Counted from the first letter of the stretch, positions 45,936-57,872 are shown. The stretch: 64,000 bases of DNA from Hydractinia symbiolongicarpus (GCF_029227915.1 NC_079882.1:20653001-20717000); one strand, 5' to 3'. Made by a program: numbers and translations. The notes: generated by a model not told the origin, from the letters alone.

Positions 45936-46139
45936 ATGTGTACAAGAGAGAGACTTTTGTGTTGTGTTCCATATCTTCTAGTAATTCCTTTAGTCATCAA
46001 TGTTTGCGAAGGCAGAGTAGTATTTGACATTAACAAGGAAAAAACACGCAGCTTAAAACGTACAGAAGATGCTAGCTTAGCTGCAGTCGTGCCGAAATTA
46101 CCATTTCCAGTATTTGGGAACAATGTTAACAGATTTTAC
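45936..46139 (+). CDS. NIDO gene exon 1, copy 1 (signal peptide and start of NIDO domain)
   Basis: ATG 45936 opens 68 codons ending at a strong donor (TAC|GTAAGT, 46139/46140), phase 0. Residues 7-25 are a signal peptide (LLCCVPYLLVIPLVINVCEG). The part after VVFDINKEK has EDASLAAVVPKLPFPVFGNN, which fits the first strands of a NIDO domain (D-D-x-S...PFPFFG...). The next exon with matching phase and the continuing NIDO domain is 62328-62624. Copies of this exon at 51373 and 56811 encode the same residues, so all three could splice to the same acceptor. The product would enter the secretory pathway; NIDO domains occur in nidogen, mucin-4 and matrix proteins. Confidence 0.72.
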
Positions 46140-46421
46140 GTAAGTCTTTATGTGTTGCGTTATTTGTTTTTGTAACATTCAGTCAAACATTGAATTCACG
46201 CTATTAACACAGGGATTAGAGAGTCGGCTGGAGTTTTGAGCAGGAAATAAACTGCCCTACACAATGACTTCCTAGTGTTAATTTCTAATTCATAAAATTT
46301 AGAATGAACGATGTCCGTCACGGTCAAATAAATTTCATGCTTTGAATAATGATTATCAGCAATAATTTCTATTATTTCGTTTATATTTTTCAGGAGATCA
46401 GCATAAGGATATTTTCAGCAA

Positions 46422-46594
46422 TCTCTTTAATAACAGCCGTATTTTGTCTGTCTCTGCGCGGACCCTCTGCTTAGTCAGAAAATCTCACTACGGAAACAGG
46501 AATATCAAATGCGATATATTTTTATCCATTTTGTTGTGACAGGCTAATTTGAAGGGCGAGCGAACCCGTGGATTTTCCACGGGCTAACGACTAG
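46422..46594 (+). mobile_element. Short Helitron (TCTCTTTAATAA family), unit 1
   Basis: TC start (TCTCTTTAATAACAGCCGTA); 3' hairpin CCCGTGGATTTTCCACGGG, CTAACGA, CTAG; flanks A/T (46421, 46595). 173 bp, non-coding. Confidence 0.78.
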
Positions 46595-46720
46595 TTATTA
46601 CTATCACATTTTGAATGACATTGTACCTATTTAACTGCAATATAAATAAACTTATTGAGGCGCCAATTAAATAAAAATATGACAAGTCCTTTTAAAACTG
46701 TAAAAATCAGATTAAAACTT

Positions 46721-46790
46721 CCTGGCTGTGGTAGAGCGTTCGCCTTCAATGAGAAAGGTCTTGGTTTCAAGCCTCGACCAAGTCTTTCCA
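46721..46790 (+). repeat. tRNA-derived SINE segment, unit 1
   Basis: An A box (TGGTAGAGCG, 46729-46738) and B box (GGTTTCAAGCC, 46763-46773) stand about 24 bases apart, as in a tRNA-type RNA polymerase III promoter. It follows a CCTGGCTG tRNA-like start. No cloverleaf 3' half was recognised. Confidence 0.6.
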
Positions 46791-46997
46791 GAGACTATAC
46801 AAGTGTGAATCGATTCTTTCTGCTCAACGTTCAGAACGAGAATAGGATTGATATTTTACGCGGTTGTCTAATTTAGCGGTTGTTGCGCTCGCACGCCTTC
46901 CGTATCTCAAATAGGAGCTTTAAATGCAGTAGGACCCCCTTCAAAAGACTCTCTTTGATAACTGTTCCTATAGAAGCTGAAGAGGCTGGGTAAATAA

Positions 46998-47179
46998 TCT
47001 CTTTAATAATAGCCGTATTTTGTCTGTCTGTCCGCGAAACCCGCGTGCAGTAACGGAAACACGAAATTTTTAAAATGCGCACAAAAAACCAAATGCGATA
47101 TATTTTTGTCCACTTTGTTGCGTCGGGTAAATTTAAAGGACGGGCGACCCCGTGGATTTTTTCCCAGGCTAACGACTAG
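46998..47179 (+). mobile_element. Short Helitron A, unit 1
   Basis: TC start after A (46997); ends CTAACGACTAG. Its last base abuts the TC of the next Helitron with no spacer. Confidence 0.75.
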
Positions 47180-47376
47180 TCTCTTTAATAGTAGCCGTCG
47201 TCTGTCTGTGTGTCCGCGAAAGCGGCGTCCCGTAACAACGGAAACATGAAATTTTTAAAATGCGCACGAATATCAAATGCGATATATTTTTATCCACTTT
47301 GTTGCGACGGGTAAATTTAAAGGACGAGCAAACGCGACGGGTGACCTCGTGGATTTTTCCACGGACTAACGACTAG
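47180..47376 (+). mobile_element. Short Helitron B, unit 1
   Basis: Starts TCTCTTTAATAGTAGCCG immediately after the CTAG of Helitron A; hairpin CCGTGGA..TCCACGG near its end; terminates CTAG at 47373-47376. Confidence 0.75.
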
Positions 47377-47489
47377 CCTCTTCAATAATAGCCGTATTTT
47401 GTCTGTCTGTCCGCGAAAACCGCGTCCTGTTACAGAAACACGAAATGCGATATATAAAGGACGGGCGACCCCGTGGATTTTTCCACGGG
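47377..47489 (+). mobile_element. Short Helitron C, unit 1 (3' end lost)
   Basis: Starts CCTCTTCAATAATAGCCG directly after Helitron B; reaches the hairpin CCCGTGGATTTTTCCACGGG, but CTAG is absent. Confidence 0.65.
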
Positions 47490-47573
47490 TTTAAAGGCAC
47501 GAGTTTTGGATTTTTGGCTAGGAACGAAAGATTTGCTGGCTAGCTAGTCATCTATAGCCTTACTTATTACTGT

Positions 47574-49290
47574 TCTGACCCAATTACGGACACCGGCCCA
47601 ACTTTGGACGCGGGACTGGCCCGTCAAAAGACGGGTCGGTGCGTTCACAATCGGGATGGCCCATCTATTGACGGGCCCGGCCCAACTTTGGACAAATGTA
47701 TGCAAACACGTCTTAAGTTGGTACAGGCCGCCCAACTATTGACGAAGGAATCTCTTGCTTTTAAAAGTCGTATCATCAGATGAGACAGACTCAACTGTAC
47801 TCAAATGGGATCTTAGGACTCTGCCGATACAGCTTATGAAAAATGGTGATACTGATCACATAAAATATAAATTAACTTATAATATTTCTTTAAATCAATT
47901 TCATAATCTTTCTGTTTCTTGAATTTATAACAAAATATTTCAATCATGGATGCCCCAGCCGAAACGATTTCCGCTCTCAAGTTACATAATAGGTCAAGTT
48001 GCAATAATTCCATCAAAGATTATATTGAAAATTAAACATAGCAAAATAGCTTAAACAACAGCTTAGCTATAGCTGTATACCTTCGAATATATATAATATA
48101 AAATTACACTGAGATAGCTAAATGTTATATTTTGATATCTGTGTAATAATTATTTGACTAGTCATTAAGCACACAAACATCTCCAATCATTCAACAAGAA
48201 AGTCTTTAACTGCTTTTTAAAATGCATTCGCAGATATGGTCTTGCACGAGTTGCCAAGTAGTGTTGCTTTTGCTACCCACAACAATCTTGAAATGCATAA
48301 CTCGATTTAATCTCAGCTAGCCATATACAACAATACCTCGGCAAAAGTTGCAGCATTTCATTTTTTTGGAGTTAGTTTACGTTAAATAAAAGGTCTTGAA
48401 GTATGCAAACATCTTTTAACGCCATGCTGCAAGTTGGTCTTCCTGTTCTGCCCGGTTAAAGAACATACATTGGCCTGATTAAGTACGGCAGCTTGCTCCA
48501 GTTAAGAACAGGGCAGAAAATACATAAGCAGGGCAACATAATCAGGACAGGCCGGCTTATTACTCAAAAAATATTATTTAGCACTTATAAAAGGAACATA
48601 ATGAGGGCAGGCCAGTTTATATACGACAGTGTAATATTATTTCTCACTTATTATAGAACGAACATAATCGGGGAGGGCGGCTTATGTATGACAGTCAAAT
48701 ATTATTCGAGACTTATAGAACAAATATAATCAATGCCCACCGCTTTTATATCATTTGTCGTCACTTCCGACAAGCAAATAGCCCTAGTAGCAGCTGTTGT
48801 TGTTCTCAAATGAAACGAAATTTCGTGGCAAATACTAAATTTTGGGATTTGCAAGTTTAATAACTTTTCACCAAACTTAATTCCTGCAAAAAGAATAATT
48901 TAGGTTCCGTGAAATTTAGTTACTTCAAAGTATATTATGTTGAAATGTATTTACTACAAGAGTAGTTTATACTAAGAATTACATCGATACTTTTTTCTTT
49001 CGCCATGTCTAGTTTTTAGGAGTGTTCTATCTTCCAAACAATGTTTAATTCACAAAAGTTCGAAGAAAATGACAATCATAGCCTGCCTGGCCAGCCATTA
49101 TATCAGCGTTCATAATCCGGTCACCACGACATAACCAGTGCAAAAAAACATAATCGGACCATGCGTACATAATCCGGCTGTCCCGGTTGAAAACAGGCCG
49201 TTTTCGCAATCCGAGTCGAAAGATGGGCCACCGTGTCCAAAGATGGTCCGTCCCGTCTTAAGACAGGCCGTGTTCTAAGTTGGGTCAGAA
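47574..49290. mobile_element. TIR element of 1.7 kb with 8-bp target duplication, unit 1
   Basis: Ends TTCTGACCCAA (left) and TTGGGTCAGAA (right) are exact inverses. TATTACTG flanks both sides (47566-47573, 49291-49298). Subterminal blocks (GGCCCAACTTTGGAC, ACGGGCC, and near 48.5-48.7 kb repeated AACATAATC..GGGCAGGCC) occur in both halves. An 8-bp duplication fits hAT or another 8-bp-duplicating family; no transposase is encoded. Confidence 0.75.
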
Positions 49291-49988
49291 TATTACTGTT
49301 CTGTATGCTATAAGAGCAGGTTATCCTAGCTAATTTATTTTTATGTTCAGGATGTAGCCATTTACCTAGCTATTTGGCTAAAAAGTGAGAGTATAAAAAT
49401 GCAGTTTGGCTACAACAATATCCTTAAGCAATGATTCTTATGCTAAATGCTTTTAGCTAGCTAGCTAGATAGCTACATCTCTTATTATTTTCCTGAAAAC
49501 TTTTTCTGCACATAAAATGGATGAGCAATTGTTTTAGTTGGAGGGGTAAAGACAGGCTGTTCCCTGTGCTTTCATTTTTTCGTTTTTGTAAAAGGGTATT
49601 ACAGCTGTTCAACTCTGTTTAACTGTACTAAGCGGTTAGTCCAGTGTTAACAACAGACTGTTTTTTTTGCAAAAAGGTAGTTATGCATATGCGCATCTCC
49701 AAGCTGTTTACCTTTACTAAGGGATCAGCACACTGACAGTTAATTTTTAAACTTTCTCGGGAATCACGGCTGTACGAATGTGCAACACTGTTTACTTGGA
49801 CTAACCGGTCAGCCCGGTGTTAGCAATGAACTTTTTCTTGTGTTTTTATTTAAAAAGAGTCTGCGAGAAAGTTTTTTTTGAAAGTGTATTATCCCTATAC
49901 GCCTGTGCAACACTGTTTAACTGTACTAAGCGCTCAGCTCGGTGTCATGATTCATTTTTTAACTTTCACAAAAACTTATTCAACAAAA

Positions 49989-50405
49989 TCTATATAATCG
50001 CTAAGTGTGTCTGTCTGTGTGTCTGTGACAGGCAAAGTGTATGTGTTCATTTTCCATTGATGTTGCCGAAAAATGCATGTCTAATATGCTAAATTTTCTG
50101 ACGTTACGGCGCGACGTCAATAACACTACTTTAAACTCAATATCCTATATTAAATTAATGAAGCCATTACAGTGCATCTAAAACTTTGAGGGCAAATAAC
50201 TTGGAAACGAGGTGGTGACGTCAATGATTTTTCACCGTGTGGGTAACTAGAGACCACCTAGGACCAATTTGGATGATTTTCCCAAACCTATGTCCTAGAA
50301 TCCGTTTCAGAATGCATGGGTTGCTGACGTCATCAAAATTATATGACGCTTATTTTTCAATTTTATCCTGCCTCAGTGGATTTTTCCACGGGTTTTATCG
50401 AGTGG
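49989..50405 (+). mobile_element. Long-family Helitron, unit 1
   Basis: TC start after A (49988); shares its body with the element at 13887-14592; hairpin-like GTGGATTTTTCCACGGG followed by TTTTATCGA and GTGG, a mutated CTRR, before T (50406). Confidence 0.7.
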
Positions 50406-50628
50406 TAAAATAATATTGACTGATTGTTTTGCTATGGTGGGGTATCAACGGTTTGTGGACTTTGTTTTTATTTTAGCTATAGTTGCAGGAAAGTTATTTT
50501 TTGAGAAATACGTTTTAGTCGCAACACTATAATTTATAACATACTTCATATCTGTACTAAAGCCCTCCATCTGTGAGTGCTCACTTCCTTGACTTGTGGC
50601 TTACTCCCGTTGTTTTGAACCCGGCTAG

Positions 50629-50804
50629 TCTCTTTAATAATGGCCGTATTTTGTCTGTGTTTCCGCGAAAGCCACGCCCAGTAATGGAAACACGAAATTT
50701 TTAAAATGCGCACCAATACCAAATGCGATATATTTTTGTCCACTTTGCTGCAACGGGTTAATTTAAAGGATGGGCGACCCCATGGATTTTTCCACTGGCT
50801 AACT
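50629..50804 (+). mobile_element. Short Helitron D, unit 1
   Basis: Starts TCTCTTTAATAATGGCCG after CTAG (50625-50628); degraded hairpin (CCATGGATTTTTCCACTGG); its end runs into the truncated TCTATATTATA Helitron at 50805-50833, which is cut by the unit junction. Confidence 0.68.
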
Positions 50805-51141
50805 TCTATATTATAATACCCGTATATGTCTTTCCAAGCAGTATCTTTACGATGCTCAAAACAGCATTCCAGGCGCATTCCAGGTAACTATGGTTAGTTG
50901 ATACCACTAAAGAAGTTTAAAAGGTGATCTTCTGCAAATTTGAATAAAGATTATTTGCTAAAAACATTATTTTATTTGAAATTTGAAATAAGCCTTTTAA
51001 AACGTTGCTAATGATAACAAAAAATAAATGCAGCTGCAATAAACATCTCTTTCTCCACCGTAGACATTAAACGCATTTGGAAATGATTTAGTGAGTTAAA
51101 CTTTAACGTACAAGCACGTAATTGAAGAACAAAACAATCCT

Positions 51142-51169
51142 AATACCAGTTTCCACGGAAACTGGTATT
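51142..51169. promoter_or_regulatory. Palindrome upstream of exon 1, unit 2
   Basis: Identical 13-bp-arm palindrome to that at 45705-45732. Confidence 0.5.
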
Positions 51170-51372
51170 GGTATTGTGTATGTAATCCATACAATTGAAA
51201 TTAAAAAAAGGTTGACACAAAACACTTTCAGACATGACGCTAACAGCAATCAGAATGGGCATTATATTCAGTAACTATTTATGTCAGATAGTTTCGTTGC
51301 AAGAATATTTGAATTGATATTAGCACTATTACTCATGAAAAATTCATCTGAAAACAAAGAAACTGACCAGAT

Positions 51373-51576
51373 ATGTGTACAAGAGAGAGACTTTTGTGTT
51401 GTGTTCCATATCTTCTAGTAATTCCTTTAGTCATCAATGTTTGCGAAGGCAGAGTAGTATTTGACATTAACAAGGAAAAAACACGCAGCTTAAAACGTAC
51501 AGAAGATGCTAGCTTAGCTGCAGTCGTGCCGAAATTACCATTTCCAGTATTTGGGAACAATGTTAACAGATTTTAC
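51373..51576 (+). CDS. NIDO gene exon 1, copy 2
   Basis: Same ATG, signal peptide, NIDO start and GTAAGT donor as copy 1; the encoded residues are identical. It has its own copy of the upstream region (539 bp from the unit edge to the ATG). Whether it is used as an alternative first exon cannot be told from sequence. Confidence 0.7.
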
Positions 51577-51858
51577 GTAAGTCTTTATGTGTTGCGTTAT
51601 TTGTTTTTGTAACATTCAGTCAAACATTGAATTCACGCTATTAACACAGGGATTAGAGAGTCGGCTGGAGTTTTGAGCAGGAAATAAACTGCCCTACACA
51701 ATGACTTCCTAGTGTTAATTTCTAATTCATAAAATTTAGAATGAACGATGTCCGTCACGGTCAAATAAATTTCATGCTTTGAATAATGATTATCAGCAAT
51801 AATTTCTATTATTTCGTTTATATTTTTCAGGAGATCAGCATAAGGATATTTTCAGCAA

Positions 51859-52031
51859 TCTCTTTAATAACAGCCGTATTTTGTCTGTCTCTGCGCGGAC
51901 CCTCTGCTTAGTCAGAAAATCTCACTACGGAAACAGGAATATCAAATGCGATATATTTTTATCCATTTTGTTGTGACAGGCTAATTTGAAGGGCGAGCGA
52001 ACCCGTGGATTTTCCACGGGCTAACGACTAG
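51859..52031 (+). mobile_element. Short Helitron, unit 2
   Basis: Copy of 46422-46594 with the same ends. Confidence 0.78.
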
Positions 52032-52157
52032 TTATTACTATCACATTTTGAATGACATTGTACCTATTTAACTGCAATATAAATAAACTTATTGAGGCGC
52101 CAATTAAATAAAAATATGACAAGTCCTTTTAAAACTGTAAAAATCAGATTAAAACTT

Positions 52158-52227
52158 CCTGGCTGTGGTAGAGCGTTCGCCTTCAATGAGAAAGGTCTTG
52201 GTTTCAAGCCTCGACCAAGTCTTTCCA
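52158..52227 (+). repeat. tRNA-derived SINE segment, unit 2
   Basis: Copy of 46721-46790 with identical A and B boxes. Confidence 0.6.
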
Positions 52228-52434
52228 GAGACTATACAAGTGTGAATCGATTCTTTCTGCTCAACGTTCAGAACGAGAATAGGATTGATATTTTACGCGG
52301 TTGTCTAATTTAGCGGTTGTTGCGCTCGCACGCCTTCCGTATCTCAAATAGGAGCTTTAAATGCAGTAGGACCCCCTTCAAAAGACTCTCTTTGATAACT
52401 GTTCCTATAGAAGCTGAAGAGGCTGGGTAAATAA

Positions 52435-52616
52435 TCTCTTTAATAATAGCCGTATTTTGTCTGTCTGTCCGCGAAACCCGCGTGCAGTAACGGAAACACG
52501 AAATTTTTAAAATGCGCACAAAAAACCAAATGCGATATATTTTTGTCCACTTTGTTCCGTCGGGTAAATTTAAAGGACGGGCGACCCCGTGGATTTTTTC
52601 CCAGGCTAACGACTAG
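52435..52616 (+). mobile_element. Short Helitron A, unit 2
   Basis: Copy of 46998-47179; abuts Helitron B at CTAG|TCTC. Confidence 0.75.
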
Positions 52617-52813
52617 TCTCTTTAATAGTAGCCGTCGTCTGTCTGTGTGTCCGCGAAAGCGGCGTCCCGTAACAACGGAAACATGAAATTTTTAAAATGC
52701 GCACGAATATCAAATGCGATATATTTTTATCCACTTTGTTGCGACGGGTAAATTTAAAGGACGAGCAAACGCGACAGGTGACCTCGTGGATTTTTCCACG
52801 GACTAACGACTAG
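52617..52813 (+). mobile_element. Short Helitron B, unit 2
   Basis: Copy of 47180-47376 with a G-to-A difference in the GCGACGGGTG block. Confidence 0.75.
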
Positions 52814-52926
52814 CCTCTTCAATAATAGCCGTATTTTGTCTGTCTGTCCGCGAAAACCGCGTCCTGTTACAGAAACACGAAATGCGATATATAAAGGACG
52901 GGCGACCCCGTGGATTTTTCCACGGG
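52814..52926 (+). mobile_element. Short Helitron C, unit 2 (3' end lost)
   Basis: Copy of 47377-47489. Confidence 0.65.
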
Positions 52927-53009
52927 TTTAAAGGCACGAGTTTTGGATTTTTGGCTAGGAACGAAAGATTTGCTGGCTAGCTAGCCATCTATAGCCTTAC
53001 TTATTACTG

Positions 53010-54724
53010 TTCTGACCCAATTACGGACACCGGCCCAACTTTGGACGCGGGACTGGCCCGTCAAAAGACGGGTCGGTGCGTTCACAATCGGGATGGCCCA
53101 TCTATTGACGGGCCCGGCCCAACTTTGGACAAATGTATGCAAACACGTCTTAAGTTGGTACAGGCCCAACTATTGACGAAGGAATCTCTTGCTTTTAAAA
53201 GTCGTATCATCAGATGGGACAGACTCAACTGTACTCAAATGGGATCTTAGGACTCTGCCGATACTGCTTAAGAAAATTGGTGATACTGATCACATAAAAT
53301 ATAAATTAACTTATAATATTTCTTTAAATCAATTTCATAATCTTTCTGTTTCTTGAATTTATAACAAAATATTTCAATCATGGATGCCCCAGCCGAAACG
53401 ATTTCCGCTCTCAAGTTACATAATAGGTCAAGTTGCAATAATTCCATCAAAGATTATATTGAAAATTAAACATAGCAAAATAGCTTAAACAACAGCTTAG
53501 CTATAGCTGTATACCTTCGAATATATATAATATAAAATTACACTGAGATAGCTAAATGTTATATTTTGATATCTGTGTAATAATTATTTGACTAGTCATT
53601 AAGCACACAAACATCTCCAATTATTCAACAAGAAAGTCTTTAACTGCTTTTTAAAATGCATTCGCAGATATGGTCTTGCACGAGTTGCCAAGTAGTGTTG
53701 CTTTTGCTACCCACAACAATCTTGAAATGCATAACTCGATTTAATCTCAGCTAGCCATATACAACAATACCTCGGAAAAAGTTGCAGCATTTCATTTTTT
53801 TGGAGTTAGTTTACGTTAAATAAAAGGTCTTGAAGTATGCAAACATCTTTTAACGCCATGCTGCAAGTTGGTCTTCCTGTTCTGCCCGGTTAAAGAACAT
53901 ACATTGGCCTGATTAAGTACGGCAGCTTGCTCCAGTTAAGAACAGGGCAGAAAATACATAAGCAGGGCAACATAATCAGGACAGGCCGGCTTATTACTCA
54001 AAAAATATTATTTAGCACTTATAAAAGGAACATAATGAGGGCAGGCCAGTTTATATACGACAGTGTAATATTATTTCTCACTTATTATAGAACGAACATA
54101 ATCGGGGAGGGCGGCTTATGTATGACAGTCAAATATTATTCGAGACTTATAGAACAAATATAATCAATGCCCACCGCTTTTATATCATTTGTCGTCACTT
54201 CCGACAAGCAAATAGCCCTAGTAGCAGCTGTTGTTGTTCTCAAATGAAACGAAATTTCGTGGCAAATACTAAATTTTGGGATTTGCAAGTTTAATAACTT
54301 TTCACCAAACTTAATTCCTGCAAAAAGAATAATTTAGGTTCCGTGAAATTTAGTTACTTCAAAGTATATTATGTTGAAATGTATTTACTACAAGAGTAGT
54401 TTATACTAAGAATTACATCGATACTTTTTTCTTTCGCCATGTCTAGTTTTTAGGAGTGTTCTATCTTCCAAACAATGTTTAATTCACAAAAGTTCGAAGA
54501 AAATGACAATCATAGCCTGCCTGGCCAGCCATTATATCAGCGTTCATAATCCGGTCACCACGACATAACCAGTGCAAAAAAACATAATCGGACCATGCGT
54601 ACATAATCCGGCTGTCCCGGTTGAAAACAGGCCGTTTTCGCAATCCGAGTCGAAAGATGGGCCACCGTGTCCAAAGATGGTCCGTCCCGTCTTAAGACAG
54701 GCCGTGTTCTAAGTTGGGTCAGAA
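53010..54724. mobile_element. TIR element of 1.7 kb, unit 2
   Basis: Copy of 47574-49290, with the same TATTACTG duplication and one 2-base loss (GGCCGCCC to GGCCC). Confidence 0.75.
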
Positions 54725-55416
54725 TATTACTGTTCTGTATGCTATAAGAGCAGGTTATCCTAGCTAATTTATTTTTATGTTCAGGATGTAGCCATTTACC
54801 TAGCTATTTGGCTAAAAAGTGAGAGTATAAAAATGCAGTTTGGCTACAACAATATCCTTAAGCAATGATTCTTATGCTAAATGCTTTTAGCTAGCTAGCT
54901 AGATAGCTACATCTCTTATTATTTTCCTGAAAACTTTTTCTGCACATAAAATGGATGAGCAATTGTTTTAGTTGGAGGGGTAAAGACAGGCTGTTCCCTG
55001 TGCTTTCATTTTTTCGTTTTTGTAAAAGGGTATTACAGCTGTTCAACTCTGTTTAACTGTACTAAGCGGTTAGTCCAGTGTTAACAACAGACTGTTTTTT
55101 TTGCAAAAAGGTAGTTATGCATATGCGCATCTCCAAGCTGTTTACTAAGGGATCAGCACACTGACAGTTAATTTTTAAACTTTCTCGGGAATCACGGCTG
55201 TACGAATGTGCAACACTGTTTACTTGGACTAACCGGTCAGCCCGGTGTTAGCAATGAACTTTTTCTTGTGTTTTTATTTAAAAAGAGTCTGCGAGAAAGT
55301 TTTTTTTGAAAGTGTATTATCCCTATACGCCTGTGCAACACTGTTTAACTGTACTAAGCGCTCAGCTCGGTGTCATGATTCATTTTTTAACTTTCACAAA
55401 AACTTATTCAACAAAA

Positions 55417-55833
55417 TCTATATAATCGCTAAGTGTGTCTGTCTGTGTGTCTGTGACAGGCAAAGTGTATGTGTTCATTTTCCATTGATGTTGCCGAAAA
55501 ATGCATGTCTAATATGCTAAATTTTCTGACGTTACGGCGCGACGTCAATAACACTACTTTAAACTCAATATCCTATATTAAATTAATGAAGCCATTACAG
55601 TGCATCTAAAACTTTGAGGGCAAATAACTTGGAAACGAGGTGGTGACGTCAATGATTTTTCACCGTGTGGGTAACTAGAGACCACCTAGGACCAATTTGG
55701 ATGATTTTCCCAAACCTATGTCCTAGAATCCGTTTCAGAATGCATGGGTTGCTGACGTCATCAAAATTATATGACGCTTATTTTTCAATTTTATCCTGCC
55801 TCAGTGGATTTTTCCACGGGTTTTATCGAGTGG
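55417..55833 (+). mobile_element. Long-family Helitron, unit 2
   Basis: Copy of 49989-50405 with the same mutated GTGG end. Confidence 0.7.
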
Positions 55834-56066
55834 TAAAATAATATTGACTGATTGTTTTGCTATGGTGGGGTATCAACGGTTTGTGCACTTTGTTTTTATT
55901 TTAGCTATAGTTGCAGGAAAGTTATTTTTTGAGAAATACGTTTTAGTCGCAACACTATAATTTATAACATACTTCATATCTGTACTAAAGCCCTCCATCT
56001 GTGAGTGCTCACTTCCGGCTCACGCCTTGACTTGTGGCTTACTCCCGTTGTTTTGAACCCGGCTAG

Positions 56067-56242
56067 TCTCTTTAATAATGGCCGTATTTTGTCTGTGTTT
56101 CCGCAAAAGCCACGCCCAGTAATGGAAACACGAAATTTTTAAAATGCGCACCAATACCAAATGCGATATATTTTTGTCCACTTTGCTGCAACGGGTTAAT
56201 TTAAAGGATGGGCGACCCCATGGATTTTTCCACTGGCTAACT
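56067..56242 (+). mobile_element. Short Helitron D, unit 2
   Basis: Copy of 50629-50804; followed by the truncated TCTATATTATA Helitron start (56243-56271). Confidence 0.68.
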
Positions 56243-56579
56243 TCTATATTATAATACCCGTATATGTCTTTCCAAGCAGTATCTTTACGATGCTCAAAAC
56301 AGCATTCCAGGCGCATTCCAGGTAACTATGGTTAGTTGATACCACTAAAGAAGTTTAAAAGGTGATCTTCTGCAAATTTGAATAAAGATTATTTGCTAAA
56401 AACATTATTTTATTTGAAATTTGAAATAAGCCTTTTAAAACGTTGCTAATGATAACAAAAAATAAATGCAGCTTCAATAAACATCTCTTTCTCCACCGTA
56501 GACATTAAACGCATTTGGAAATGATTTAGTGAGTTAAACTTTAACGTACAAGCACGTAATTGAAGAACAAAACAATCCT

Positions 56580-56607
56580 AATACCAGTTTCCACGGAAAC
56601 TGGTATT
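56580..56607. promoter_or_regulatory. Palindrome upstream of exon 1, unit 3
   Basis: Identical palindrome to that at 45705-45732. Confidence 0.5.
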
Positions 56608-56810
56608 GGTATTGTGTATGTAATCCATACAATTGAAATTAAAAAAAGGTTGACACAAAACACTTTCAGACATGACGCTAACAGCAATCAGAATGGGCAT
56701 TATATTCAGTAACTATTTATGTCAGATAGTTTCGTTGCAAGAATATTTGAATTGATATTAGCACTATTACTCATGAAAAATTCATCTGAAAACAAAGAAA
56801 CTGACCAGAT

Positions 56811-57014
56811 ATGTGTACAAGAGAGAGACTTTTGTGTTGTGTTCCATATCTTCTAGTAATTCCTTTAGTCATCAATGTTTGCGAAGGCAGAGTAGTATTT
56901 GACATTAACAAGGAAAAAACACGCAGCTTAAAACGTACAGAAGATGCTAGCTTAGCTGCAGTCGTGCCGAAATTACCATTTCCAGTATTTGGGAACAATG
57001 TTAACAGATTTTAC
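56811..57014 (+). CDS. NIDO gene exon 1, copy 3 (nearest to exon 2)
   Basis: Same coding sequence and donor as copies 1 and 2. The intron to 62328 would be about 5.3 kb, against about 16.2 kb from copy 1. By position this copy stands in for the original exon 1. Confidence 0.74.
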
Positions 57015-57296
57015 GTAAGTCTTTATGTGTTGCGTTATTTGTTTTTGTAACATTCAGTCAAACATTGATTTCACGCTATTAACACAGGGATAAGAGAGTC
57101 GGCTGGAGTTTTGAGCAGGAAATAAACTGCCCTACACAATGACTTCCTAGTGTTAATTTCTAATTCATAAAATTTAAAATGAACGATGTCCGTCACGGTC
57201 AAATAAATTTCATGCTTTGAATAATGATTATCAGCAATAATTTCTATTATTTCGTTTATATTTTTCAGGAGATCAGCATAAGGATATTTTCAGCAA

Positions 57297-57469
57297 TCTC
57301 TTTAATAACAGCCGTATTTTGTCTGTCTCTGCGCGGACCCTCTGCTGAGTCAGAAAATCTCACTACGGAAACAGGAATATCAAATGCGATATATTTTTAT
57401 CCATTTTGTTGTGACAGGCTAATTTGAAGGGCGAGCGAACCCGTGGATTTTCCACGGGCTAACGACTAG
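57297..57469 (+). mobile_element. Short Helitron, unit 3
   Basis: Copy of 46422-46594 with small differences (GCTGAG for GCTTAG). Confidence 0.78.
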
Positions 57470-57595
57470 TTATTACTATCACATTTTGAATGACATTGTA
57501 CCTATTTAACTGCAATATAAATAAACTTATTGAGGCGCCAATTAAATAAAAATATGACAAGTCCTTTTAAAACTGTAAAAATCAGATTAAAACTT

Positions 57596-57665
57596 CCTGG
57601 CTGTGGTAGAGCGTTCGCCTTCAATGAGAAATGTCTTGGTTTCAAGCCTCGACCAAGTCTTTCCA
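57596..57665 (+). repeat. tRNA-derived SINE segment, unit 3
   Basis: Copy of 46721-46790 with one substitution between the boxes. Confidence 0.6.
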
Positions 57666-57872
57666 GAGACTATACAAGTGTGAATCGATTCTTTCTGCTC
57701 AACGTTCAGAACGAGAATAGGATTGATATTTTACGCGGTTGTCTAATTTAGCGGTTGTTGCGCTTGCACGCCTTCCGTATCTCAAATAGGAGCTTTAAAT
57801 GCAGTAGGACCCCCTTCAAAAGACTCTCTTTGATAACTGTACCTATAGAAGCTGAAGAGGCTGGGTAAATAA

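Noticed and set aside
45896-46123. Minus-strand 75-residue frame in each 5.4 kb unit
   Set aside because: It lies opposite the signal-peptide exon, which has a start, a hydrophobic leader and an exact donor; the reverse frame is a shadow.
46655-46876. 73-residue + frame repeated in each unit
   Set aside because: It runs across the tRNA-like SINE segment; no protein features.
53041-53250. 69-residue + frame in the 1.7 kb TIR element
   Set aside because: It consists of the GGCCCAACTTTGGAC-type subterminal repeats; absent as a frame in unit 1.
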